64,000 bases of DNA from Balanoglossus misakiensis. Taxonomy: Eukaryota > Hemichordata. The translations under genes and the position numbers were made by a program. The stretch lies in NCBI GenBank assembly GCA_040954595.2, contig CM082585.2:1550001-1614000 (forward strand), written 5' to 3'. The first letter of the stretch is position 1; each line of letters begins with the position of its first letter. Shown here in pieces: positions 55,871-64,000 of the stretch. A model generated the notes under the pieces. The model was given only the letters and a program-made list of their open reading frames with translations. It made no database searches and was not told where the DNA came from.

Positions 55871-56367
55871 AATAGACAATCACTGTACAGGACTATTGCA
55901 CAGACCAGAATCCCACAATAAGACGTGGACATAGCTTAACCATAGAGGTATAAGTAAAGGTATAAATTTAATAAAAAGACTAAAAAATCTTTAAAAATAA
56001 AACATCCATGATATCAACTTAACACTAAAAGGTCGGTGTGAGGTTGACATATGGTACATGCATACCAATTTTCAAAGCAATCTGACCAGTAATTGTTGAC
56101 TTACAGAGTTTTGATCAATTCCACATTTTACCAGCTAATTTGCATATTTTTGGGCCTGGCAACTTCGTTTGGACAAACTCCAATCTACAGCCCAGCCTGC
56201 ACCTACACACCAAATATTGAGGTGATACGCGCAGCGGTTTTAAAGTTTTTGATGTGGACGGACATACAGACATACATCCATACATCCATACATCCATCCA
56301 TACATACATACAGACGCAACCCATCCCATAAGGTCCCATGGTATATAGGCCTATACCAATGGGACCT
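55871..56367 (-). repeat. Helentron 5' terminal segment
   Basis: About 500 bp matching 12425-12925 and 14996-15496. It ends with a CATA/CATC tetranucleotide run and the 37-bp palindrome at 56331-56367. A short plus-strand frame here runs into the satellite in all three copies and is not credible as a gene. Confidence 0.85.
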
Positions 56368-57333
56368 AAAAAATGACAAATTTTTGACTGCAAAATCTCA
56401 AAATTTCGTCCATTTTTGAAAAAAAATCATGGGTAAAAATCATCAAAAAATGACAAATTTTCGACTGCAAAATCTCAACATTTCGTTGATTTTTGAAAAA
56501 AATCATGGGTGAAAATCATCAAAAAATGACAAATTTTCGACTTTGCAAAATCTCAAAATTTCGTCGATTTTTGAAAAAAAATCATAGGTGAAAATCATCA
56601 AAAAATGACAAAATTTTCGAGTTTGCAAAATCACAAAATTTCGTCGATTTTGAAAAAAATCATAGGTTCGTCGATTTTTTTTAAAAAAACATGGGTGAAA
56701 ATCATCAAAAAATGACAAATTTTCGACTTTGCAAAATCTCAAAATTTCATCAATTTTTGAAAAAATCATGGGTGAAAATCATCAAAAAATGACAAAACTT
56801 TCGACTTTGCAAAATCTCAAAATTTCGTCGATTTTTGAAAAAAAATCATGGTTGAAAATCATCAAAAAATGACAAAATTTTCGAGTTTGCAAAATCACAC
56901 AATTTCGTCGATTTTGAAAAAAATCATAGGTTCGTCAGTTTTTTTTTAAAAAAAACATGGGTGAATATCATCAAAAAATGACAAATTTTTGACTTTACAA
57001 AATCTCAAAATTTCGTCGATTTTTGAAAAAAATCATTGGGGAAAATCATCAAAAAATAACAAATTTTCGACTTTGCAAAATCTCAAAATTTCGTCGATTT
57101 TTGAAAAAAATCATGGGTGAAAATCATCAAAAAATGACAAACTTTCGACTTTGCAAAATCTCAAAATTTCGTCGATTTTGAAAAAAATCATGGGTGAAAA
57201 TCATCAAAAAATGACAAACTTTCGACTTTGCAAAATCTCAAAATTTCGTCGATTTTGAAAAAAATCATGGGTTCGTCGATTTTTTAAAAACAACATTGGT
57301 GAAAATCATCAAAAAATGACAAATTTTCGACTG
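56368..57333. repeat. 78-bp satellite array, block 5
   Basis: Right-most satellite block, entered at AAAAAATGACAAATT and fading at CGACTGTTAAGACT. Units are more divergent than in block 1, including the ACTGCAAAA variant shared with block 4 and a CTTTCGAC variant. The remaining 57334-57532 is unique AT-rich sequence leading to a splice acceptor. Confidence 0.94.
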
Positions 57334-57532
57334 TTAAGACTATGGATTTAACTCTGCCCTGCGTAGCTGAACAAGAAACTATAATTGATACACAGAATAG
57401 AAATACTGAAAAATGCAAAAAGTTACAGCTAATGGGGCTTAAGTCATGAAACTGTGTTTATTTTCATGTATATTGGCTTGAGACAGCTCACTATTTATGA
57501 TGTGTGTTGTGACATTTTTTTATTCTTTTCAG

Positions 57533-57734
57533 TTTCTACATTTTGACACTGAACTTTATCATGATACTGTTGTCATTGTCGAGGTGTCTGTGTTTGACCC
57601 ATCCAAAGTTCTTGCCACATACAGTGGACCAGACCAGCCTGATGAAGTTATTAGCAGTGGTAATGCAATGTTGGTGAAATTTCTCTCAGATAGTTCGCAT
57701 ACTGCTACTGGCTTTGAAGCATCTTGGCAAGCAG
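57533..57734 (+). CDS. CUB-sushi gene, exon 1 visible: C-terminal half of a CUB domain
   Basis: Exon between acceptor TTATTCTTTTCAG (ending 57532) and donor GTAATACC (57735). It encodes FLHFDTELYHDTVVIVEV, then VLATYSGPDQPDEVISS, ALLVKF-like NAMLVKFLSD and GFEASWQA, which follow the CUB pattern from the acidic FDTE strand to the last strand. The first half of this CUB domain is not found in the window, so at least one more exon must lie upstream of the satellite and transposon field. CUB domains are extracellular beta-sandwiches found in developmental and complement-type proteins. The exon ends in phase 1 like the later CUB exons. Confidence 0.85.
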
Positions 57735-58027
57735 GTAATACCAAGTTTTATACATAATGTAAAACTGGAAATTTTCGCAAACGATAAATTTTCCCGAACT
57801 ACACATAAACTTTGCATGTGTGGACACAAGGCAACTAAAAGCATTAATGCTCTGTGTTTACCTTAGGCAAATAGTGTCTCTGAAACGTTTCGAATTTTAC
57901 CCTACGTGAACCTGGTATAACATTATAGATTGCACATGTAGGCAATATTTGCCCTACCTCGACTGTGATCTTGCTGATGTCCTGTTTGTGAAGTGTTTCT
58001 GTTAAGATGACTTCTTCTTTCTTTCAG

Positions 58028-58207
58028 TGTATTCTTTGTGTGGTGGGAATTTCATAGCACAGTCATATAAACAGAATCTCAGCAGTACAGAATATTTTGA
58101 AGGCAAGAATTATCTCAACAATGAAGATTGTAACTGACAGCTGGCATCATTCACAACAGAATTTGTTGTCACTTTACAGGTAGTGGATTCAGATGCAATT
58201 AATCGTG
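58028..58207 (+). pseudogene. CUB-sushi gene, exon 2: N-terminal half of a CUB domain with a stop codon
   Basis: Acceptor TTCTTTCTTTCAG ends at 58027. The phase-1 join gives VYSLCGGNFIAQS, STEYFEG and YLNNEDCN, which is the opening of a CUB domain. The next codon at 58135-58137 is TGA, where CUB domains almost always have Trp (the C-x-W motif). The frame then continues as QLASFTTEFVVTLQ. The donor is uncertain (near 58180 or 58204). The TGA is one G-to-A change away from TGG. Either the gene is dead, the exon is skipped, or the base is wrong. Confidence 0.7.
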
Positions 58208-58550
58208 TGAGTTGTTTTACAGCATGACAAAAATTAGTAATTATATTTTTAAAAATACATTTTATTTTTGTCATTTCTGGTCAATTCTCAGTAGTCACTT
58301 TTCCGATTTCTTAAAATTTGGTTTACAAGGACCTACAATATTTGTTATTATGGTGTACATAAACATGTGACAAATATCAATACTGGGGAGGAGGGGGGTG
58401 GGTAGTTTTAGACATTTTTGGTCCAAAAGTCCACTTATGTCAGAAACGGCTCTTCCAGTTGTTTTGGATTTTGGTTTATTGGGATGTGAAAATATTCTTT
58501 ATCAGATGTATTCTTATATTACCTCATCAATGCTAAAGGTGTCCTTATAG

Positions 58551-58824
58551 GGACGAAGTCTCTCTCTCTCGCTGCCCTTTTCCCATTAATTATGTTTGAT
58601 ACAAGACACCGTTTATGTTATTCTACATGAGGATATATAGTGAATCAACATTCGACCACACACACCTTCCATCCCATTTTTAGGATATGAGAGTAAAAAT
58701 CTCGCCCAAAATGAAGCGGGATGGAATGTTGATTCACTATATATCCACATCTAGAATAACATAAACGATAATCAAACGATAATTAATGGAAAAGGGGCAG
58801 CGAGAGAGAGAGAGACTTTGCCCC
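58551..58824. mobile_element. Fold-back MITE in an intron
   Basis: Long inverted repeat: the left arm GGACGAAGTCTCTCTCTC, running on through GCTGCCCTTTTCCCATTAAT, is mirrored by GGAAAAGGGGCAGCGAGAG before ACTTTGCC. Inner arms (ATATAGTGAATCAAC and GTTGATTCACTATAT) also pair. Non-coding. A relative lies at 59221-59580 and a fragment near 62690-62760. Confidence 0.85.
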
Positions 58825-58958
58825 TTAATGGTTTTGTGTAGGAAATTGTGATCACTATGATTGTACGGTATGTCACATTTAAATGTACATATCAAATGGG
58901 AGCAAAGTGTCTTTGATGCTATTTTTTATATCTTTTCCGTTTATCTCCTTTGCAACAG

Positions 58959-59141
58959 AAGATGGGGCTGATCAAGTGTCTGTATACGATGGCGCTGAAC
59001 TGAATCCTGCCCTCAGACTTGCTTTATTTTCTGGGATGGAGTTACCTAATGTCATCATATCTTCCAAAAGTATGATGAGAGTTGACATTAAGAGTGATGA
59101 TGCAGTTACAATGAGAGGTTTTCATGTACATTACTGGGCAG
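58959..59141 (+). CDS. CUB-sushi gene, exon 3: C-terminal half of the second CUB domain
   Basis: Acceptor CTCCTTTGCAACAG ends at 58958; donor GTAGGTAAC at 59142. Encodes DGADQVSVYDGAELNP, then LALFSGMELPNVIISS, MMRVDIKSDD and GFHVHYWA, a clear CUB second half with the D-x-V-x-VYDG strand. Exon 2 and exon 3 together make one CUB domain. Confidence 0.85.
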
Positions 59142-59220
59142 GTAGGTAACGCATTCAAATTGATCAAGACGTTGTTTGAATGAAGAGGCAATCAAGGATT
59201 CATGATGCAAGAGAACAATG

Positions 59221-59580
59221 TTTTAAAGGGACAAACACTCTCTCTCGCTACCCTTTTTCCAGGAATTATGATGATACAATACAGCGTTTATGTTATTCTA
59301 CATGTGGATATATATTAAAACAACGTTTGACCACAAACAACTTCCATCCCACTTGTAGACACAAGAGTGAAAAAACTCGCCAAAATGAATAATTGGTCTC
59401 TACCGTTTATTCATTTTGGCAATATTTTTACTCTCATATCCTACAAACGGGATGGAAGTTGTGCGTGGTTGAATGTTGATTCACTATATATCCACATGTA
59501 GAATAACATAAACAGTGTCTTGTATCAAACATAGTTAATGGAAAAAGGGCAGTGAGTGAGAGAAACTTTGTCCCTTTAAA
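59221..59580. mobile_element. Fold-back MITE, second copy
   Basis: Ends TTTTAAAGGGACAAA and TTTGTCCCTTTAAA are inverted, with inner arms TTATGTTATTCTACATGTGG and its complement near 59495. Same family as 58551-58824. The interior is partly diverged (AAAACTCGCCAAAATGAAT on one arm). Confidence 0.83.
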
Positions 59581-60037
59581 TCACTTAAAATCATTCCCAA
59601 AGAATTTCAACCCAGTAAGAATTGTAAGGATCACAGATCTATCTTCTTTTGCCATTCTTTCTGGAAGTTTATAATATAAGCTAATCTGATACTGGGTCAT
59701 TATGAAACTTTTTAACAGAAAAAATAACAAAATGTGAAAAAAGTTAAATGAGTTTAATTTGATAACTACATGTATAACGACAGAAAGGTTTGACCTAAGG
59801 AAGTCATATACAGTTAACAGTCATTTCTTCTGTCGCGTACGACTTTTTATCCAGAAGGCAATTATTATGTGATTTGATCCCCTAGCACAAAATAAAAGGC
59901 AGCCAGGATTACACCAAACCTGTGGATTGAATTCATTATTCCTTGTTTGGTATTTTTAGCTTGGCTGTCACTTGTGTCAGCCAAGCTGTAGCAGTAGGTT
60001 GATAAGTGTCCGTCTGTCGTCCGGCGTCCGTTGTCCG
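59581..60037. other. Intron sequence with a short hairpin
   Basis: No exon seen. A perfect 10-bp inverted repeat, AGCTTGGCTG at 59958-59967 and CAGCCAAGCT at 59978-59987, with a 10-base loop, precedes a GTCCGTCGTCCG-like simple run at about 60008-60045. It looks like the edge of an interspersed repeat. Confidence 0.5.
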
Positions 60038-60480
60038 TCGTCCGTCAACTTTCGGTATTTCAATCTTCTTCGTTAAAACGACATTGCATATTTAGCTATA
60101 ATTTGGTAGGAATGTGTGTTATGGTGCCCCTACCTGATTTTGTAAATTTGGATTTGATGGGGTCATAAATATGCAAATTAGATCTAAAAATAGAATGTTG
60201 GTCAAACATTTTCTTCTCCCTAACTACATGTACGATGGAGCTGAAATTTGGCAGGAATGTGTGTTATGGTGCCCCTACCTGATTTCATAAATTTGGATAT
60301 GATCGGGTCATGAATATGCAAATTAGATCTAAAAATATAATTTTTGGTAAAAAATCTTCTTCTCCCTAACTACATGTACGATGGAGCTGAAATTTGGTAG
60401 AATGTGTGTTATGGTGCCCCTACCTGATTTTGTTTTATTGGAATTTTGATCGGGTCATGAATATGCAAATTAGTACCTTG
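60038..60480. repeat. 145-bp tandem repeat, three units, in an intron
   Basis: Three units with GAATGTGTGTTATGGTGCCC near 60110, 60255 and 60400, each followed by TACCTGATTT and, further on, ATATGCAAATTAG. Non-coding; probably the body of an interspersed repeat that starts at the hairpin near 59958. Confidence 0.85.
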
Positions 60481-60710
60481 GTACTTCCTTTTGATGTTGT
60501 TCTTTAGGAATAAATTCTTTCTTTCTTTAGCACAATGAATCAGGCTGAATGTGGATATTAAATACTTGTGATGTCTATGTTTGGTTTTGTTTAATAGAAT
60601 ACAATTGTTATGATTAAAACCTAGGGTATTCATATCATTGCCCAGCTATAGGTTTCACTGTTAAAGTCAGCAGAGCTCTTTTGACCGATAGGTCACTTGT
60701 TTCTTTAAAG

Positions 60711-60895
60711 GTTGCCAGGGAATTGAAATTCTGCGTAGTTTTGGCACGATTCAGTCACCAGGGTATGATGTTAGCACTTACCCTGATGATGTTATGTGTA
60801 GCTGGTTAATCAAGGAACCAACTGGAAGACCATTAACTCTTATCTTTGATGAGAACTTTGGATTAGAGAGGAACACAGATGTTGATTACATCATT
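60711..60895 (+). CDS. CUB-sushi gene, exon 4: N-terminal half of the third CUB domain
   Basis: Acceptor TTGTTTCTTTAAAG ends at 60710; donor GTGAGTATC at 60896. Phase-1 join gives GCQGIEILRSFGTIQSPGYD, then STYPDDVMCSWLIKEPTG, LTLIFDENFGLERNTD and VDYII. It shows the CUB features PGYD and C-x-W (here CSW intact) and the F-x-x-x-F strand. Confidence 0.88.
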
Positions 60896-61060
60896 GTGAG
60901 TATCAGATATGATCATGAGTCAGCCATGTTAAAAATATTTGTCATATTAAAAAATTTGTCATATTATTTTGCAGTGATTTTAGTTTGACAATTTTGGCAG
61001 ACATTACTTCAAACTATACAACTTTGGAACACAATTTGGAAATTTAATTAATCACATATA

Positions 61061-61270
61061 TACTGTAAAACGGGATACTTTTGCAACATGAAATTTTCGC
61101 GTTATCAAAAGAGGCAAGTGTTATGCAACAATAACTTTTCACGTTCTTGTATTTCACTGCATCATTATCCCCGAAAAACATTTTTACGCAACTTTTTATT
61201 TTCATGTTTTGATGGCTCTCACGTAGATCGCGAAAATTTATTGTTTGCGAACATTTCCCATTTTACAGTA
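61061..61270. mobile_element. TACTGTAAAA MITE, copy 1
   Basis: Terminal inverted repeats TACTGTAAAACGGGA and TCCCATTTTACAGTA-like; interior has TTTTCGCGTT and CGCGAAAATTTATTG. Non-coding. The family occurs three times within 900 bp here. Confidence 0.8.
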
Positions 61271-61310
61271 TGTTGAGTAGCTGTTACAGCAGGAAATGCA
61301 ACAAGGATTG

Positions 61311-61510
61311 AATACTATAAAATTTTCGTGAACGATAAATTTTCGTAAACTATGTGAGAGCCAAAAAATATGAAAATAAAAAGTCGCTTAAAATGCTTCA
61401 GAGATAACAATGCAGTAAAATATGCCAATGTGAAAATTAATTGTCGCGTAACAGTAGCCACCTTTGATATCGCGAAAATTTCCTGTTGTGAAGATTTCCC
61501 GTTTTACGGT
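61311..61510. mobile_element. TACTGTAAAA MITE, copy 2
   Basis: Same family in opposite orientation, with a degraded left end TACTATAAAA and right end TTCCCGTTTTACGGTA. It lies directly before the acceptor of exon 5, about 38 bp away. Confidence 0.75.
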
Positions 61511-61548
61511 ATTTACAATGCATGCTTAATTTGTCTTTGTTTCTGAAG

Positions 61549-61732
61549 GTATACAATGGTACTGAGAGTGATGATGATGTCATTATTGGTCCATGGAGTG
61601 GCAATTCTGATGGAGTCATTGATGGCACAGTGCCACCACCCGATTGCCGTACAGACATTGGACACTTTTCGGTTGTGTTCAGGAGTAGTAGAACACGACC
61701 AGCTAAAGGATTCAGGGCTTCATTTTCACCAG
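61549..61732 (+). CDS. CUB-sushi gene, exon 5: C-terminal half of the third CUB domain
   Basis: Acceptor TTTGTTTCTGAAG ends at 61548; donor GTACACAT at 61733. Encodes VYNGTESDDDVIIGPWSG, then GTVPPPDCRTDIGHFSVV and GFRASFSP. It has the VY-x-G strand and the closing GF-x-A-x-F pattern of CUB. It completes the domain begun in exon 4. Confidence 0.88.
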
Positions 61733-61739
61733 GTACACA

Positions 61740-61950
61740 TACTGTAAAACACTTTATTTTCACGAGTTGAAATTTTTCGCGACATCGAGAGAGGCCACTG
61801 TTTCGCCAGTATTAATTTTCGCGTTCTCTTATTTCATTCATTGCATCTTTATCTTCAAAAAAATTACGCAACTTTTTATTTTCACGCTATTTTGGCTCTC
61901 GCGTATTTCGCGAAAATCTCTTGCTCGCGAAAATAAAGTGTTTTACAGTA
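61740..61950. mobile_element. TACTGTAAAA MITE, copy 3
   Basis: Ends TACTGTAAAACACTTTATTT and AAATAAAGTGTTTTACAGTA are perfect inverted repeats of 20 bp. It starts 7 bp after the exon 5 donor. Confidence 0.85.
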
Positions 61951-62168
61951 ACTTACTAACATTTCAGAAAAAGTTGTTACAGAATTCTTAGAAACACACT
62001 CTCCCTTTATTCCTTGTGATTTAGAGTCATTAATTGAAAGGTGCAAATGTTTTTGAATTTTTACGAAACTTCAAAGAGCTGGAAAAACAGAGACAGTAAT
62101 TTCTTACAATTGCAATGCAATTTTGGACCATTGACTGGAATGGCAACACTCTTGTATCACACTCAATA

Positions 62169-62394
62169 AAGTGATGGGGTCGTCGCACTGCGTTTGTTTG
62201 TTTATAAACATTGCAATTCATCCACAAATCCCTGAAATTAGACAGCCACGACCTACTAGGATCTTCAGTTGCTGTCATGGACAGTCTAGGATACTGTCAG
62301 CTGCTTCGTTCATTCTAAGAATTATCTTATTTGAGGGATTTGTGGATGAATTGTAATGTTTATAAACAAACGCATTGCGACGACCCCTTCACTT
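62169..62394. mobile_element. Long-TIR MITE in an intron
   Basis: Inverted arms of about 60 bp: AAGTGATGGGGTCGTCGCA with TTTATAAACATTGCAATTCA on the left, and the complement around AATGTTTATAAACAAACGCA and GCGACGACCCCTTCACTT on the right. The interior is unique. Unrelated to the two MITE families above. Confidence 0.85.
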
Positions 62395-62468
62395 TAAAAC
62401 AACTGACATTTATGAGTTTAAGTATTTGTCTGCATGCATTCTTATCATTGTGATCCTTGTTCTGACAG

Positions 62469-62522
62469 ACTGTCCCGAAATTGTGATTAGTGAGGGCGTG
62501 GTGACCAGTACAGAGATAGAAG
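62469..62522 (+). CDS. CUB-sushi gene, exon 6: short linker
   Basis: 54-bp exon between acceptor CTTGTTCTGACAG and donor GTATGATG. Phase-1 join gives DCPEIVISEGVVTSTEIE. Phase matches both neighbours and the CP start resembles the beginning of a sushi-type or linker segment. Too short for a domain call. Confidence 0.6.
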
Positions 62523-62813
62523 GTATGATGTCTCTGTCTCATTCCAATGCTCGGACGGTTATCCAGTAGTTAAAGGGGATGTCCGGTCTAGCTGATATCT
62601 ACATAATTTTGTAGCTTTGAGGTCACTCTTTCAGGAAAAAAAAACATTTTCGCCGTGTATAAGTCGTACCAGCTATGCAAATATGCCTAGCCTGGTGTCT
62701 TGTATCCAAGATAATTAATGAAAAAAGTGCAGTGATGAGAGAGACTTAATTTGTCTCTTGAATCTATTGTTAGCAACAACTTGAATGACACTAATTTGTT
62801 GTTTATTTTTTAG

Positions 62814-62993
62814 GAATAACATGTGGTGGACCCCCTGAGTGCAGCAATGGAATTCTTACCAATGTTACCAGTACAGTGTATGGTGGCATTGCTTATTATC
62901 AATGCATTGAGGGCTATCAGTTTATAAATAATGTGTCTTCATTGGAATGCCAAGCAGATGGTGTCTGGGGTCCACTTGTGCCCCAATGCGAGC
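62814..62993 (+). CDS. CUB-sushi gene, exon 7: sushi (CCP) domain
   Basis: Acceptor GTTTATTTTTTAG ends at 62813; donor GTAAGTTG at 62994. Encodes a whole sushi domain: ITCGGPPECSNGIL, then YGGIAYYQCIEGYQF, SLECQADGVWG and VPQCE, with the four Cys and the W before the last Cys. One exon per domain, in phase 1, is typical of sushi genes. Sushi domains mediate binding in complement regulators and adhesion proteins. Confidence 0.92.
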
Positions 62994-63090
62994 GTAAGTT
63001 GATATTTTTGAAAACAATTAAACTGCCATTGTAGTGCACACTTAGGAGACGGATTTTCAGAAAAATGTTAGTCCTCTGAACCTTTCAGTG

Positions 63091-63402
63091 CTTTAAAGCC
63101 ACTAGAGCTGCCACTTTTTGCATTTATTTTCAGATTTTATTTTCCGACGTAGATTGGTACATTGAAATAATTAAGCTTACTGATAGGGATACAAGAACAC
63201 GTCATCAATGCCTGATTGTGGCTGTATGTTGCAATTTAAACGTGCAATGTATTAAACAGGTGCCGTACCCATTTTATTAAAATCAGCCTCCATACAAACA
63301 GTATGCAGCTAGCTATCGTGGTATGCATCACCATAGATTTGAAAGGTTTTACTGTGGAAAAGAAAAAAATTGTGAAATTTGGCAGCTCTAGAGGCTTTAA
63401 AG
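63091..63402. mobile_element. Fold-back element with GGCTTTAAAG ends
   Basis: Inverted ends CTTTAAAGCC..TAGAGCTGCCA at 63091 and TGGCAGCTCTA..GGCTTTAAAG at about 63380-63402 enclose about 270 bp of non-coding sequence. Another MITE-like insertion in the intron. Confidence 0.75.
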
Positions 63403-63697
63403 TGTGTGATGAGTCGTTTTGAAAACAAAGTATAACACAGGGTGTTCACTGTCATGTTTTCATAAAAATCACTGACTCAAGTTGAAATTCTCTCCATAGC
63501 GTTATGATGGGGCACTTTGTGCTGGTTGCTACATTCCACATGGGTGTCTAATTGGGACATTACACACTGAATGTTAAACCAGACACTGGTAACTTGAAAA
63601 TATGCAGGATTGTGAGGGTTACTGCTACATGTCCCTTTAAACCATTTTCCTAGTATTAACACACTTGTAATGTTATCTGTTCATCTTATCCAAACAG

Positions 63698-63880
63698 CTC
63701 GCGAGTGTCCACCACCGAATGTAGACAACTACTTATCATATGAAATTGTTAATGGTGATTCATTGATTTTTGGAACAACCATTGCCTACTCATGTCCATC
63801 TGGCTACAGTCTGACTGGCTACACTGTCTCTACATGTGGTGAAGATGGATCATGGATTGGAGATCCAGGATACTGTCAAC
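63698..63880 (+). CDS. CUB-sushi gene, exon 8: second sushi domain
   Basis: Acceptor CTTATCCAAACAG ends at 63697; donor GTAAGTCA at 63881. Encodes RECPPPNVDNYL, then FGTTIAYSCPSGYSL, STCGEDGSWIGD and PGYCQ, with the canonical Cys and Trp. The next exons lie beyond the window. Domain order CUB-CUB-CUB-linker-sushi-sushi resembles large extracellular CUB/sushi proteins; I cannot name an orthologue. Confidence 0.92.
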
Positions 63881-64000
63881 GTAAGTCATTTAAGGATGTA
63901 CATTCAGTAAAATTGAAAATATGGTCATTTCTTTTAATTGTTAATTTTTGGATTATCCTATGTGTCACGATATGATTTACATGGTCACCGGTCTGTGCAG

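Larger units (their letters stand above)
39869..56367 (-). mobile_element. Autonomous Helentron (Helitron-like), about 16.5 kb
   Basis: Left (3') edge TAGCGTCAAGGACACTG matches the two short derivatives; right (5') edge is the 37-bp palindrome at 56331-56367. Minus-strand genes, in order of transcription: Rep (53537-47794, two exons), helicase plus endonuclease (47806-44822), then possible ORFs and an RPA-like gene (43057-40603). Rep plus PIF1 helicase defines Helitrons. An EEP endonuclease fused after the helicase, RPA-like genes and asymmetric inverted ends (GGTCCCATT at 39887-39895, AATGGGACC near 56358) point to the Helentron group. Joining the satellite flanks restores an unbroken ATCATCAAAAAATGAC unit with no target-site duplication, as rolling-circle insertion predicts. 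One frame offset between Rep and helicase may inactivate this copy. Confidence 0.9.

Noticed and set aside
39869-56367. Canonical Helitron ends (5' TC and 3' CTRR, insertion between A and T)
   Set aside because: The ends do not fit: there is an asymmetric inverted repeat and palindrome, with insertion in an A/T homopolymer. The Helentron group fits better.
61088-61991. Short ORFs around 61088, 61437 and 61767
   Set aside because: They lie inside the TACTGTAAAA MITEs or antisense to CUB exon 5.

Overview
The window looks like nuclear DNA of an animal, most likely a marine invertebrate and perhaps a deuterostome such as a hemichordate, lancelet or echinoderm. The evidence is spliced CUB and sushi exons with GT-AG introns, introns full of fold-back MITEs, an Ngaro-type tyrosine-recombinase retrotransposon and a very large Helentron-type rolling-circle transposon. 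No bacterial operon, CRISPR array, rRNA or tRNA was seen. The exact taxon cannot be read from the sequence alone.

Layout. Positions 1-57333 are one field of an AT-rich 78-bp satellite, cut by mobile elements. Satellite blocks lie at 1-11430, 12926-14001, 15497-19120, 37244-39868 and 56368-57333. Two copies of a 1.5-kb non-autonomous element interrupt it at 11431-12925 and 14002-15496; the second belongs to a 2571-bp tandem segmental duplication. An 18.1-kb array of three head-to-tail Ngaro elements fills 19121-37243. A 16.5-kb Helentron fills 39869-56367 and is coded on the minus strand.

Ngaro array. Each copy has a Gag-like ORF1, a reverse transcriptase/RNase H frame and a tyrosine recombinase frame. 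Adjacent copies share termini, so the order is A-ORFs-B-A-ORFs-B-A-ORFs-B-A-B. Each A begins with a 9-bp inverted repeat around a 14-bp spacer, a plausible recombinase site. A 734-bp internal duplication (2, 3 and 2 units in the three copies) breaks what would otherwise be one ORF1-RT frame.

Helentron. Its gene set is unusually complete: a Rep protein with HUH and double-tyrosine motifs, a cysteine-protease-like N-terminus and about ten copies of a 21-residue charged repeat; a PIF1-type helicase joined to an apurinic-type (EEP) endonuclease; and a four-exon RPA-like single-stranded DNA binding protein. Rep and helicase are separated by one frame offset, and a decayed second endonuclease fragment lies beside the good one. 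The short elements at 11431 and 14002 carry both ends of this Helentron and are its deletion derivatives. All three insertions sit in the same oligo-A/T tract of the satellite unit.

Host gene. From 57533 to the right edge runs a plus-strand gene with eight recognisable exons (CUB-CUB-CUB-linker-sushi-sushi). The first visible exon is only the second half of a CUB domain, so the satellite and transposon field probably lies in one of this gene's introns or truncates it. Exon 2 has a TGA where CUB domains have a conserved tryptophan.
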